A program made the translations under genes and the position numbers. Source: Maratus speciosus (taxonomy: Eukaryota > Arthropoda > Arachnida > Araneae > Salticidae). Taken from it: a stretch of DNA of 64,000 nucleotides. Where the stretch lies: contig OZ010800.1 in NCBI GenBank assembly GCA_963932465.1, positions 92,864,807 to 92,928,806 on the forward strand, in the 5' to 3' direction. Positions 1 to 10,763 of the stretch are shown piece by piece. Under the pieces are notes generated by a model, which was given only the letters and a program-made list of their open reading frames with translations, was not told the origin of the DNA and searched no databases. The number at the start of each line of letters is the position of its first letter. Within the stretch, counting starts at the first letter, position 1.

Positions 1-1068
1 GAAAAGGATTTTTTAGGTTTGATGAATAGACAACGAGATCTAGCAGACTACAGACTGATAAATTTGCTCTTGCATCTGAAATGTGGAATAAATTTATTGA
101 AAATTGCAAAACATTCTACCGACCAGGGCAAAATATTACAGTTGATGAACAATTGTTCCCCTCTCAGGATAGATATAAATTTACACAATATATGCCAAAT
201 AAATTGGATAAATTTGGAATAAAATTTTGGTGATCTGTTGACGTTGATACTAAATATCTCTTGAATGAATTTATTTATCTATCAAAATGTGAAACAGCCA
301 ATCCTTAATTACGTTTATCGGAAAATGTTGTCATGAAATTAAAAGATCCCCATCTAAACGAATGGAGGAATATTACGACAGATAGCTATTTTACTAGCAT
401 CAAATTAGCAGAAATGTTAAAAGCTAAAAATACAACTTTGGTTGCACAATGAAAAAGAACAGAAGAGAAATTCCTGTATCATTTAAAAATATGCGCAGTA
501 CTCTTTATTCATCGAAGATAGTGGAATGTGATAATATGACACTTACCATCTATCAAGCCAAAAGAAAAAAAGGTGTTTTTCTACTGAGCTCATTACATTC
601 TACTATAAAAACTGAAGACAGTCTCAAGAAGTTTCCCGATTCAATAAAATATTACAATGCAACGAAGTATGGTGTGGATAATCATGATCATATGTGCCGA
701 AAATACTCCGTGAAATCGGCTTCTAGACGATGGCCTGTACATATCTTTTTCAATATTTTGGATCATGCAGCTTTAAACACCTGGATAATTTATAAAAGTG
801 TAACAGGCAAGCCTATCAGTAGAAGAGATTTTCTATTAAATTTAGAAGATGTGTTCAGAATGGATCTTATGGTTTCAAAACTCCCAAAGATCTTCTCTGA
901 GTCTTCAGAAAAAAAAAAAAAACACGAAAATAAAATAGATATGAAGAGAAAAAATGTCAAGTTCAGACATGCAATGGAAATAAATCTCAAGAATTTTGCG
1001 CACCATGTTTCAAAGTTGTGTGCAGAAGATGTACTGGAAAAAATGCTATTTTTTGTTACAACTGAATT
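1..1068 (+). pseudogene. piggyBac-type transposase, C-terminal part, decayed
   Basis: This is a DDE_Tnp_1_7 (piggyBac) transposase, a cut-and-paste enzyme that targets TTAA. It is cut by the left window edge. Translation from base 3 shows the family signature DKFALASEMW and VDEQLFP (bases 57-170). All three catalytic-region aspartates are visible: VDVDTKY (~240), TDSYFTS (~380) and GVDNHDHM (~675), the last followed by the typical SRRWP. The C-terminal cysteine cluster (C-x2-C, C-x2-C) lies at 997-1060. It is broken: in-frame stops at 27-29, 231-233 and 306-308, a frameshift at ~447-449, and a second shift near the A-run at 910-924 that moves the cysteine cluster into another frame. The longest open piece is 449-1105. 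It is a dead copy. The family assignment is secure; the element's 3' end was not found. Confidence 0.85.
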
Positions 1069-1529
1069 AATTCTTAATATGTGTGCACAATTTCGAGTAT
1101 TATAAGCATTAAATAAATTTGAAACAGAATGCTTAACATATTAACCATTCAGCTACGCTTATAATGAAATAACGGAAACAACAGAACAAATTTCTCATTT
1201 ATGGATTTAGAGAGTGAATCATTCGGCGAATAAGTTAGATGAAAAAATATATATATATTATTTTATAAATTGTGTTTTATTTTAGTTAACATTAGTTTTA
1301 ATTTGTGAAAACATTAATTTTAAATCGATTTTTATATCAAATTAATGAGTTTTTTGAGTAGTTGTAGTATGATCCAAGTAATCGCCATGTAGGCGTTACA
1401 TATACAGTACTTCTAAAATTCAACAAATTATCGAGTAAAATTAAATATAAATTCTGAAATACACGGAAATTACATATTTTTGCCAATGTATGGCATTTAA
1501 AATTGTTTTAGCAGCGGCTTTCGTACGCG

Positions 1530-2893
1530 TCAAACAGCGGCTTTCGTACAATTTTTTTCGAAATTTCCCTCTATCTCTACCCGTGGTAACGGTAAACAAA
1601 CTAACTCCAAACTAAGCGGTTGTTGGACCCAGATTTTCTCTCCACAAAAATCCTGTGGATCTAAAAATTTCCTACAAATTAAATCAAGCGTCGCCCCGGA
1701 ATCTCTTAAAATTCCTATTTTCCGGTTATTAACAACCCCAGGAAATGTATAAGAGTCCAATAAATCGTTCTTTCGTACATCTTGCAAATTATTTACGGAG
1801 CCGGACGGAGGTTTCTTCTGCAACTTCGGGCACGAGGAACGCAGGTGCGTTTCGCACCCTCAATTAAAACAATCCAAATTCGCTCTTTTTTCAAATGCTC
1901 TATCTCGATTTACCGATCCGCGCACGGCATTTGCATTTGAAGGGGGGAGGAGAGCAGTGGTCTAGATTCTCGGGGCCATTCTTGAAAAAACGGGTGCGTT
2001 TTCCCCCCTAACATCTCTGGTATCCTTGGCCTTCTGAGTGGTGGAATTTACACTCTCATATCCATCCAATAATTCAACTATCTCAGTTTCCGTCATAAGC
2101 AGTGGCCATTTGTCAATAAAATGTTCACGCATCTCAACCTTTGCACGCCTTTTAATTTGGTCGGTGACCAAAAGGTCTTTTAATTCGTCAAAGGAACTTA
2201 TTGATAAGCCCGCGAACCATACGTTTAAGTAATTTCGGATTTCGAAACCGAAATCTTACCAATTTAGTGATTGCAATTTTTGATGGCTCACAAATTTCTC
2301 TCTAAATCTATCCGGGTTTAATTTAATTTTTTTAACAAGATATTTTTAATGTTATCATAATCTTCTGAACCTGTTTCGTGTTGTCTGGAAATAATTGAAA
2401 TGATATCCAGTGATAAGAGCCCAATTAAATGAGAGACCAATTTTCTTTCGGTATTCTAACCCGTTTAGCTTGGTATTCAAACAAAACCAAATACAAGCTA
2501 ATGTCTGTTCTCTCGGGATTAAAGTCCGGGATTATTTTTTTTTTAATTCCAGACCGAGGAACGCGACTGTATATTACTTGCATTTTTCCGGGCCGGGGGA
2601 ATTTCTTTCTCGATTCTTAGTTTTTCTAGCTCAAAATTTTGTTTTAATTCTTTCTATTGCTGAAGTTTTTCTTTACGAATGGCCTCGTCGCGATCCAACG
2701 TTTGTTGGCTCAACATGTCCTCGCGTTCGATTTCCTGTAACCGCGCTCGAACGTTCTCCTGTCTCTCTAATTCTTCCTGAGCTGTCGCTAGTATAGTCTC
2801 ATAAGGAGACTGAACGTATTTTTCTTCATAATCCTCAGATTCCAGCACTAAATGTCTCAAAATACGCACAAGTTTCGTTCCCAGTACGCGCAA
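1530..2893 (-). pseudogene. Ty3/gypsy-type retrotransposon gag and protease remnant
   Basis: Reading on the minus strand, a coiled-coil, charged gag N-terminus (2893-2654) leads to a capsid-like segment (2171-1962, DELKDLLVTDQIKRR at its start), a CCHC zinc knuckle near 1860, and an aspartyl protease (1823-1530) with the active-site motif DSGATLDLI. Order and spacing fit gag-PR of a Ty3/gypsy retrotransposon, where gag packages RNA and PR processes the polyprotein. No reverse transcriptase follows below 1530, so pol is missing. There are several frameshifts between blocks. The second zinc-knuckle cysteine position is a TGA stop: C-F-N-stop, then H and C at the correct spacing. No LTRs were recognised. 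The class is well supported by the protease and knuckle; the exact clade is not resolved. Confidence 0.75.
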
Positions 2894-2907
2894 TTTCTAA
2901 TTCATAA

Positions 2908-3087
2908 ACCAATTTAACCCATTTGTGCCTGAATTTTTTATTCAACTCAATATTGTGCTTAATTATAGTAAATGGTGTAAAATGAACGTAAAAAATAACA
3001 AAAAAATTCTCTTTGAAAAAATATTTATTTAACATATAAAAATCTAAACGTCCCAATTTTGGGACACTAGGCACGGAAGGGTAGTGG
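2908..3087. mobile_element. Short piggyBac-like MITE copy (TTAA/CCC ends)
   Basis: It starts TTAACCCATTTGTGCCT and ends in the near-inverse of that, via AGGCACGGAAGGGTA. Next to the right end is the hairpin CGTCCCAATTTTGGGAC (about 3046-3064). Flanking TTAA plus CCC-initial ends is the piggyBac superfamily hallmark. It is a shorter copy of the element at 4436-4839. No coding sequence. Confidence 0.5.
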
Positions 3088-4436
3088 TTTTCTCCGTTAC
3101 TGTCTAAGCATTATATCTATGTTTTATGCCATTTAATATGTTTCTAAAAGGTTATATATCATTCGGGTTATTATTTGAATATAAAATATTCTTTATTATT
3201 ACTACAGGGGGGGAGGGTTGGGGTCGGCTCATGAACAAGACTCCCTTCCTCCTCAGCATTAGTAGCCATTGGCATAGTAGAAATTTATAGAGTAAAAATT
3301 TATAATAATCAATAATTGCTAATAGAGTATATATACCGTATATACTCGCATTTGCGCCGACCCATTAACTTTTGAATGCAAAAACTCGCGTATGTCGACC
3401 CCCTAACTTTTGACTTCAATTTCGCACAAAATCAAACCAAAGATTCACTTACTAATGCGACAAATTAGTAAGTAAACAAAATCAAATCATTGAAATTTTT
3501 TTAATAATAAATTATTATTATTTGTATATTTTATATATTATTTTAAAATCAGAATTTTGCAATATTTGAAGGGGTTTTTTTTTGTTTTTTTTTCTTATGT
3601 AATTGACTTGCGTATATGTTTACCACCCAATTTACTTGCAGAAAATTGTCAAAAATTCTTCGTTTTACACACGAGTATATATGGCACAGTAAAAGTTGGA
3701 TTATATTACCCTCGTGTAACCGGAACTCTCTGTAAACCGATGTCGATATCCTGAATTTTTTCCAACGTTATTATTTTTTTACTTTTACATTCCTTGTGTG
3801 TGCAAGTGTTTCTTTCCAAACCACGAGTAGAGATAAGCATTTTGGTACCCCTTTCTTCGAATTCCATTGAAATTAGCTTGAGCTCCCGCAAGATCCGATC
3901 CCGTGAAGATTATAACCCCCCCCCCCCCCGTGTACACGTCCATGTTCTAAACAAATAAAATTATTTTCATGTATAATTTAAATTTAGATGTTTATTAAGC
4001 AGTTTAAATAGTCCTAATAGCAGTTCGATGAGGATGTTTCATATTAAACTAGATGATTATTGATAAATTCTCGATTATCTGGAAATTTGATAATCTGCTG
4101 TTGGTTCGAAACCAATTACGTCGGGTAGTCGAGATTCTGCTGTATATATTTTAGTAACCTCAGGATTTGAAATACTAAACTAAATAAAAATCATAACGGT
4201 AGGATATAATTTTTTAATAAGCCAATAGCCAAGTGTAGGAAGGGCTGGGTGTCTTGTTCTTGAACAGAGCCCAGCCCCTGTTCCCCCTATTTTAATAACA
4301 AAGAATAGCCATATAATAATCCAAATAATAATTTTATAACCACATAATAATCCGAGTGGTATGTAGCCATTTTGTAACAAAATAAATGGCATAAAACATA
4401 CATTTAATGAATAGACAGTAACGGAGAAAACACCAA
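3088..4436. repeat. Inverted repeat pair around a ~1-kb spacer
   Basis: The arm at ~3088-3290 (ttttctccgttactgtct, then tgttttatgccattt and a shared run near the end) recurs in inverse orientation at ~4436-4200. Both arms abut the same end of a TTAA-type MITE, so the MITE was present before the larger repeat was duplicated and inverted. Arm identity is moderate (old). The 4200 arm contains a further hairpin, GGGCTGGG...CCCAGCCC, at 4243-4279. At about 4070-4143 a stretch rich in 'attatc/tcgagattctgctgta' resembles pogo/Tigger termini; I do not press this. Confidence 0.5.
3335..3685. mobile_element. Small non-autonomous DNA transposon (MITE), ~350 bp
   Basis: Terminal inverted repeats CCGTATATACTCG (3336-3348) and CGAGTATATATGG (3672-3684) match at 12 of 13 positions. 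The interior is AT-rich with a poly-T tract and no coding potential. The subterminal 'cgccgaccc ... gtcgacccc' pair is a direct repeat. Superfamily not assigned. Confidence 0.45.
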
Positions 4437-4839
4437 CCCATTTGTGCCTAGCGTCCCAAAATTGGGACGATATATAAAGGTTCAAATTCGAGCAAAAAAA
4501 AAAATAGAAATCTGAAAAAATGCAAAAATACGTATTCTAAAATAATGTTTCGGCTTATTAATAATACCACTTATAAAATGATTGATAAAAAAAATAAAAG
4601 AAATATCTTACCTTTTCTTACGCGCCATTTTCCAATCCAAAAAATCCAACTTTGCGCTACAAGAAAAAATATTTCACCATTTTATTCTTAAAAATGCACT
4701 GCCAATTATGGATAAATATTGAAAACAAAAACTAAGGATATATTTTACTAAGTTTTGAAAAGAAATCATAATTCAATTTTTAATGGGAATTTTTTTAAGA
4801 AAGCGTCCCAAAATTAGGACGCCAGGCACAAATGGGTTA
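4436..4839. mobile_element. piggyBac-like MITE, ~400 bp, with GTCCCAAAATTGGGAC hairpins
   Basis: Left end CCCATTTGTGCCTAGCGTCC; right end is its inverse, reading GGACGCCAGGCACAAATGGG then TTAA. TIRs are about 33 bp and carry an internal palindrome (CGTCCCAA-AA-TTGGGACG) at the left, one base diverged at the right. The interior is AT-rich and noncoding. TTAA next to GGG at the right supports the piggyBac superfamily; the left TTAA has mutated. Confidence 0.6.
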
Positions 4840-5149
4840 ATGAGATTTTCTTTCTTTCCTTTTCCCAGGAAAACCATATTTAGCCCCTTTTTTTCAAACA
4901 ACATTTCTCTATATAAAAGGTACTACTCTACTTCAATAATATATATACAAAAAATATACTTTTTTAACATACAATATAATCACAATCAAGCATAAAAATA
5001 TTTCAATAACAATATGTAAAATGCCGACTCACTCCCATGTCTAAATGCACTTTCAATTTTGTTATTTATAAAGTTTTAGAATTTTATTAAAATCCGTAAT
5101 TTTAAATTAAATTTTAAAAAAATCTCCAACAATTAACTCCAGAATTCTA

Positions 5150-5932
5150 AATTGTGACTTACCTCTTTTTTTCAGTAGCCGGTAAATCTAGATTTGGCAC
5201 TGATTTCTTCAGCCGGATGGCTCACCACACAAAATCCATGGCAAAAATGTACATTGTTTTTCTGGCCCTAAGGTCCACTACAAAATATATCCATAAATGT
5301 GGAACACTGAACCTATTTTCGACCCCAACTGGGCGCACTCTTATTTAACACTCTCTTTTTTTCGACTGCGCCTCCTTCCGCAATGGGTCTGTGCAACCCT
5401 TTCGTCCCCAAACAGATACAATCCTTTACCGTTCCGAAACCACTTTCCTCCGAGTGCAAGAACCTTTTCTTTTCCAGACGCAATGTCCGATCATCTCTTT
5501 TCAATTCTCGGCCAAAAGCAGTCTTCCTTTCCCACAGCTGACCGGAGGTGAAAATACGAAACTGGCTCCCTTCTCCCAGAACCGAAACCAGATAAGAATT
5601 CACGACCTCTCTCTTCCAACACAAGAGAGCACTTTCCTTTTTTTTTTTTTTTTCGTCTCAGGACGACTAGAGTTCTTCCACGCTCACTTTCTTGAAAGAA
5701 TAATCTTCAATTGTTCCTTTCGTGAGTAAAAGTCCAAGCTAATGCTTCTCTCACAAGGAGAGAGCCAACCTTGTTGATCACAGATTTTGGGTATTTTAAT
5801 ATATGTTGTAGGGTAGAGACCCCTTAGTGTCAGGTTCAACGGATTTTATCCAACGTCTTTAATTCTTGAGAAACCGGGGGGCCTAATAATAGTACACAAC
5901 TTAAATACTTACATTGCAACCGCAATGACAGA
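5150..5932. other. GC-richer block without recognisable gene
   Basis: This ~780-bp block is clearly richer in G+C than its surroundings, and pyrimidine-rich on plus (5330-5640). Open frames exist on both strands (plus 5391-5729, minus 5624-5313), but neither translation looks like a known family. 'ctctttttttcag' at ~5163-5175 resembles a 3' splice site. It could be a solo LTR, an exon/UTR or a promoter region. I see no TG...CA ends or target duplication that would settle an LTR. Confidence 0.3.
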
Positions 5933-6005
5933 TTGGTCGTAGCTCAGTTGGTACGGCGTTCGCTAGCTGATCTGCGGGCCCGGTTCGGTACCCAAACGCT
6001 CTACA
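5933..6005 (+). ncRNA. tRNA-derived SINE head / tRNA pseudogene
   Basis: It contains RNA polymerase III internal promoter boxes at the right spacing: box A TAGCTCAGTTGG (5940-5951) and box B GGTTCGGTACC (5982-5992, a variant of GGTTCGANTCC). The T stem does not pair well and no clean acceptor stem forms, so it is a SINE head or decayed tRNA rather than a functional tRNA gene. Confidence 0.6.
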
Positions 6006-7027
6006 TTTGTTTTTCTCATTGTTTTTGTTTTATAAATATACTTGTAATTATAATTTAATAATTTCAATTACAAATTTTAATATCATACATTAATTATAAT
6101 GTTAACAAACTTAAATGTATCATTTTTTTAAAACTATTATTGCTCATCCTTTAAAGAGGTTTAAAAAGAAGTGTTGTACTTCATAGATATGTATATAAAT
6201 TTCAAAGTGTTTGAAATTATGAAACATCATTAAATATCACCGCGCAAACAATTTTCCCCCATAGGCCTTCATTTAAGGAAATACTTTTGAATGTCTCTGT
6301 AACGAAATTCTGACTGCTACACACTACATTTTGCAATACCTAACATTCAGCACTGAATACCAATAACATTTTTAAAGTGCCTAAGACCACAATATCCATT
6401 TAAATGGATGTGCTGGGCAGAAATATTTAAAATTTGAAATTTAATAATTTCTTTAAAAACTTCATTTTTGATGCCTATTTGTTAAAAAAGAAACTAATAT
6501 TAGAAAGAAGCTATGCCTTTTATTTTGCACAAGTCTCAGGAGGATATAAAAATAACATAAACTGAAAAAAAGAGAATTTAAATATTTCATGTCTCATTCA
6601 TTTAAATTATTTAAAGTGCAGCAAAACATGCAGCAAAAATAAATTTTCGTATAATTGAAATCACTAGATTTTTATGGTTTTCTAACAATATAAGTTGTTT
6701 GAGAAAAAATAAATAATGTGTCTTATTACAGGTGATAAATACAGTAAATATGACCATTCGCGTAATATTTTTATTCTTTAGAAAATAAACTATTTATTTT
6801 ACGGAAAATCAGTTTTCCAATTTTATGACATGGACAATAAGGATCGTTTTTCAGAATAAGGAATCAATTGAAAAGTATACGTTGAAATTTTAGAATTCTG
6901 AACAAAGTGATATATAAAAAAACACAAACAGAAAAATGAATTTAAATATTTGAATTCTTATTCATTTAGTGCAGTTAGTCATTAGGGCTGTTGGAAGTCA
7001 AATTCGTGAAAAAAGTTTTTTTTTTTT

Positions 7028-7079
<52 letters not shown>

Positions 7080-7857
7080 AATCCTCTATTTTCTTTCTTT
7101 CGAAAGTATATTACTTTTCTTTCTACGACAACAAGAAATAAAAAAAAAATAAGTAATTCAGTTTGTTTACATCATACATGAACATTACGTAAAGTTTAAG
7201 CTGAATTTTCTCATAATGTTGCATTTTTAACTTTGATGTAACTTTTTATAGAAACTACTACATTTTATTGTTTGCAATCATTCCAGATTATTTCACACGT
7301 ATTCTCGATCAATCTGAAGTGAACTTTTGTTACAATATTTATTTCTCTTCACAAACATCTTCACAAACATCCCAAGATTTTTGTTATTTAAAAGTGGTTT
7401 TTATTCCAGATTAAAAAAAAAAAAAATAACTAAAGAATATCTGTTTATAAAGTTGACTTCACTTTATTAGGAATTCATATTATGTATATAAAAATTTTCA
7501 AGTGAATATCTTAGGTAGTTTTTGAGAAAAGATACATTAATTTAACATGGCAGGTGAAGGGGCTTCCAACTGTCCTTAAAATAAATATATGGAGAAAAAA
7601 GACTTTTTCACATAATTACAACTATCAGATCTTCTGATAAATTCACAAGAATATTGTACTGGGATTGTTTAAATACATTTTTACATAAACGTAGGATAAT
7701 TGATATTTTTATCTTTTATGCAAGGAGAATGATAGTGAACCCCTTCACGTATCATCACGTGTATTATTTCTGATCTCAAAATCCCTTTTTCAAAGCATTA
7801 AAAAAAAGCAGAAAGATGAATGTGGTGTCATTGAGAAAGTTTTTTTAAACAGCTTCT
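6006..7857. other. AT-rich intergenic sequence with minor repeats
   Basis: No gene seen. It holds a loosely repeated ~90-bp segment (about 6540-6625 and 6905-6985, sharing 'aatttaaatattt...tcattcattt'), an (AT)n microsatellite at 7031-7077, and a possible weak TIR pair (6984 and 7578, 'ggctgttggaag'). Everything else is low-complexity. Confidence 0.4.
7031..7077. repeat. (AT)n microsatellite
   Basis: About 23 uninterrupted TA units following a T-run. Isoleucine/tyrosine-only 'proteins' read across it are artefacts. Confidence 0.9.
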
Positions 7858-7869
7858 GACAGCTCATAT

Positions 7870-8350
7870 TTGCACGACGTTCCACATCTGGCACATTCCT
7901 AAAAACACTGTAATTTTTATTATGCACCATGAATTTGGTCAATATGATCTCTATCCCTGATTAAGAACAGTCCAAAGAATGGAATAACACTTATTTTGTC
8001 CATGTCAGATGGCTGCATTCGACAAAAAATTAGAATTCGTTCTTCGGGAAAAAAAAAAATGCGATCAAGCTATTAAGGTAAAATTTACTTTCATTATTTT
8101 TTACTAAATACTTAAAAATATTAATATAAACAAAGTTGCAGAGTGTTAAGCAGATAAAATTAATTAAAGTTCATTTAGTTGTAAAATATAGCAATGCAAT
8201 ATTTTAAAACTCTAATTGTATACATAGAGTACACGCCATAAAATGTAAAATTTTAGCTGGAATTTTGAAATTTAATTTTTTTTACTATTTTTCCCATTAT
8301 TAGAATGGTATATAGAATTCAAAAATTTGTTTTTCATACAAATAGAAAAA
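7870..8350 (-). repeat. Family E repeat (inverse copy of 56392-56906)
   Basis: Reverse complement of the family E element at 56392-56906. Shared landmarks include the 'gcacattcctaaaaacactg', 'agagatcatattgacc', 'taagcagataaaattaatta' and 'acgccataaaatgtaaaatt' stretches in the same order. It lacks the terminal TTAA-CCC ends seen in the other copy, so it is an end-eroded copy. Confidence 0.7.
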
Positions 8351-8687
8351 AATCTCTGCCGGCTCGGGCCTACAGGCGAAGATAGATTTCGCAGTTAGGT
8401 ACTAAATTCACCAACAAAACTTAAATCAAAATTAGAGATAAACCCAGTTCCTTCACTAAAAATGAGCTCTAGGGAGCTAAACATTTTGTGAAAATTCTAA
8501 TATACACGAATACACACACGCTTGTATATGGAATAGGTTTAACAATGGCTAAAACAAATTCAGAGAGCCACAAAGTGTTAAAATATGTTAATATTTCCAT
8601 AGTCGGGTTTTTATCATGTTTTAATACGTTTCTTCAAACTCACATGACGTTACCTATTCACCTGCTCAGGTCCATTATATTTCCAAT

Positions 8688-8865
8688 ATGACGCAATATT
8701 TTGTTGTTGTTGTTGTTGTTGTTTAATTCGTCAAACTATTTATTTCATTTTGAGTTTTCATGCTGAAATCTTGGTCTAGAAAACGTATGACGTAATATTC
8801 AATTTGTTTTCAATTCGTCAAACTATTTAATTTATTTTTTCACGCGGAAATTTTTCAATAGAAAA
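8688..8865. repeat. ~97-bp tandem duplication with (TTG)n
   Basis: Two adjacent units share 'atgacg(c/t)aatatt', then 'aattcgtcaaactattta', then '(a/t)tttttca(c/t)g(c)', with period about 97 bp. The first unit carries a short TTG repeat (8701-8721). Confidence 0.55.
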
Positions 8866-9146
8866 GTAATTCTTGTGGTGAGAATTTTATTGTTTTTTTT
8901 TTAATTGTTGGCAACTGCTATCACGAAAAATATTTATTTTTTCCTGTCATTGTTGTGTAAGACCTGGTTTTATCAGAATCTTGTTAAGACGGTATTCAAA
9001 ATTTTAAATCCTCTCCATTTCCATTCCCATGGGCCGATTTTGCCCATTTTCAATCCCCACCGAGATATTAGCCATCTCAAAGTTGTTGGCGAGTTTGAAA
9101 ACGATCCGTGCGTAATTGCGACTTTTATCGTGCGGACAAAATTTAG

Positions 9147-9178
<32 letters not shown>

Positions 9179-9321
9179 CACTTTTTAGGTGGGGGTGGTT
9201 TTGGGTTCCTGGGGTCCTATAATGAAAAGTTATGAAGGAATTTTTCAAAAGTCGCATCATAATAACGACTGCAATATGTAGTATTTCTTACGAAATCTAC
9301 CTAAAATCGCCCAATGAAGGG
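8866..9321. other. Intergenic, nothing recognised
   Basis: Frames of about 100 codons are open on both strands here, but their translations overlap each other, include a (TA)n tract (9150-9178) and match no family I recognise. I treat them as chance. Confidence 0.35.
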
Positions 9322-9873
9322 TTAAACCCTTTATCTACTGACGGTACTTATAAGTACCATTAAAACAACTTGTTATAAAATTCATTTAATACATCGATTA
9401 TTAGTAATACAGTTTAGAATGAGTTATAGATGCATCGCTTTATCTTGTTCCAAAAGCATCATTGGTTACGCAGAACAAAAATATTTTTTAAAGGACGATT
9501 TATTTTGCCTTTGCTGCACCTTTTCCAATTTCTTGACGTTGAAAGATTGGGGGAGGGGGTGATGGAACTTTTCAGATCGGAAATATGTATATATTTCTAT
9601 TGTAAGAACATTATATATGTACATCTCCTAAATTTACAAAATACTAAGAAAATGATTTAAAATAAAACATTTAAGTGGGGTTATAAATATTGCACAAAAT
9701 CTCTATACATTCAAATTTAACTAATCCTTCTAAATACTTCAATCCTTCTAAAATCCTTCTAAAATTTATTAAATGATTATGTGAATCTTCTAATGTAGTT
9801 TCAAAAATTCTACGAAAAACGCTTTTAAAAATAAAATTTTCATGAATTCATAATTCAGTACATTAAGGGTTAA
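9322..9873. mobile_element. Family B MITE, copy 1 (piggyBac-like, TTAA)
   Basis: ~550-bp noncoding repeat with TTAA at both edges (9322-9325 and 9870-9873) and ends CCCTTTATCTACTGACGG and CAGTACATTAAGGG, an imperfect TIR beginning CCC. These are piggyBac-superfamily features. Other copies: 28208-30065 (interrupted), 34602-35015 (inverse), 57148-57529, 62186-63580 (interrupted). It is the uninterrupted reference for the two filled sites described below. Confidence 0.7.
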
Positions 9874-10763
9874 AAATGATTTGGTTAAAAATTGCAGTTA
9901 ATTAGAAATTAAACCAGTATTGTTTTCATAAATTAAATAAAAGTTTTTTTCTAAAATCAATGTTGCCAACAAAATACAGAAATCTATCATGCTCAGAATT
10001 GATTACAAAAAATAAATAGTGCAAAAAATATTAAAGCTTTATATAATAACTTTTTTTTAAAAATGGCAAAATTGAAACTGAAACGTTTAGAACCATAGAT
10101 ACCACTGATCTACTGAAGCAGTGGTATTTCACATGTAACCTAAAATATATGCTTAGTTACGTTAGATTAAATTGTATTTTATATGTATTCAGTTCATTTT
10201 TCTTTGTTCAGCTTTTTTCCGAAGCAATTACACCACCATCTGAAATATTTAAATATGATTGCTATTTATCTCTTACTCGTGTTAATTTATCTTTTATCTC
10301 CGATCACTGTTTTATTCTAACTTTTATAAAATTATGATGTAATATTATTTCTTGTCTCGATGTTGAATATTCTTTTTAATGTTGTTTGCATATATTTCTA
10401 CCCTTTTTTCCCTTTTTTTATGGTTAAACCGGCAACTAAAAAATATTCGATACTTCTAAAAAATATTAGACTGAAGTTCGAAGCTCTCGCTCGTGTCCCC
10501 TGAAACACATTTAATTTTCGATGCCAACTTTCCTTTTTCTATGCCCATAAAAAACACAGAAAGATGAATGAGGTATCATACGACATGTTTGACTTTAGAC
10601 ATTCTAGACTCAAATTTCGTTAGAACACGTTGCTTAATTAAAAAAAAAAACTCCTGTTAAGCAAAAATTAATGAAAATAGTATAATCAAAGAATTTCGAA
10701 GCTTCAACTGCGAAATCCCCAAACAGGTCCACTAGTTCTAAATAAAAATAACAAATACAAATA
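9874..10763. other. Intergenic, AT-rich
   Basis: No gene seen. The stretch 'cacagaaagatgaatgaggt(a)tcat' (10555-10580) resembles 7815-7840 and may be a shared dispersed repeat. Confidence 0.35.

Noticed and set aside
2410..2796. 128-codon plus-strand ORF
   Set aside because: Antisense to the gypsy gag coiled-coil region on minus; no family features.
4070..4143. Possible Tigger/pogo terminus
   Set aside because: Resembles such ends ('tcgagattctgctgta') but no second end was located.
6969..7181. 70-codon ORF with Ile/Tyr repeats
   Set aside because: It is a translation of the (AT)n microsatellite at 7031-7077.
6984..7580. Possible TIR pair 'gg(g/a)c(t)gttggaag'
   Set aside because: Only ~12 matching bases and no target duplication; too weak to call an element.
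8905..9260. Overlapping ~100-codon frames on both strands
   Set aside because: Both cross a TA microsatellite and have no recognisable domain; probably chance.
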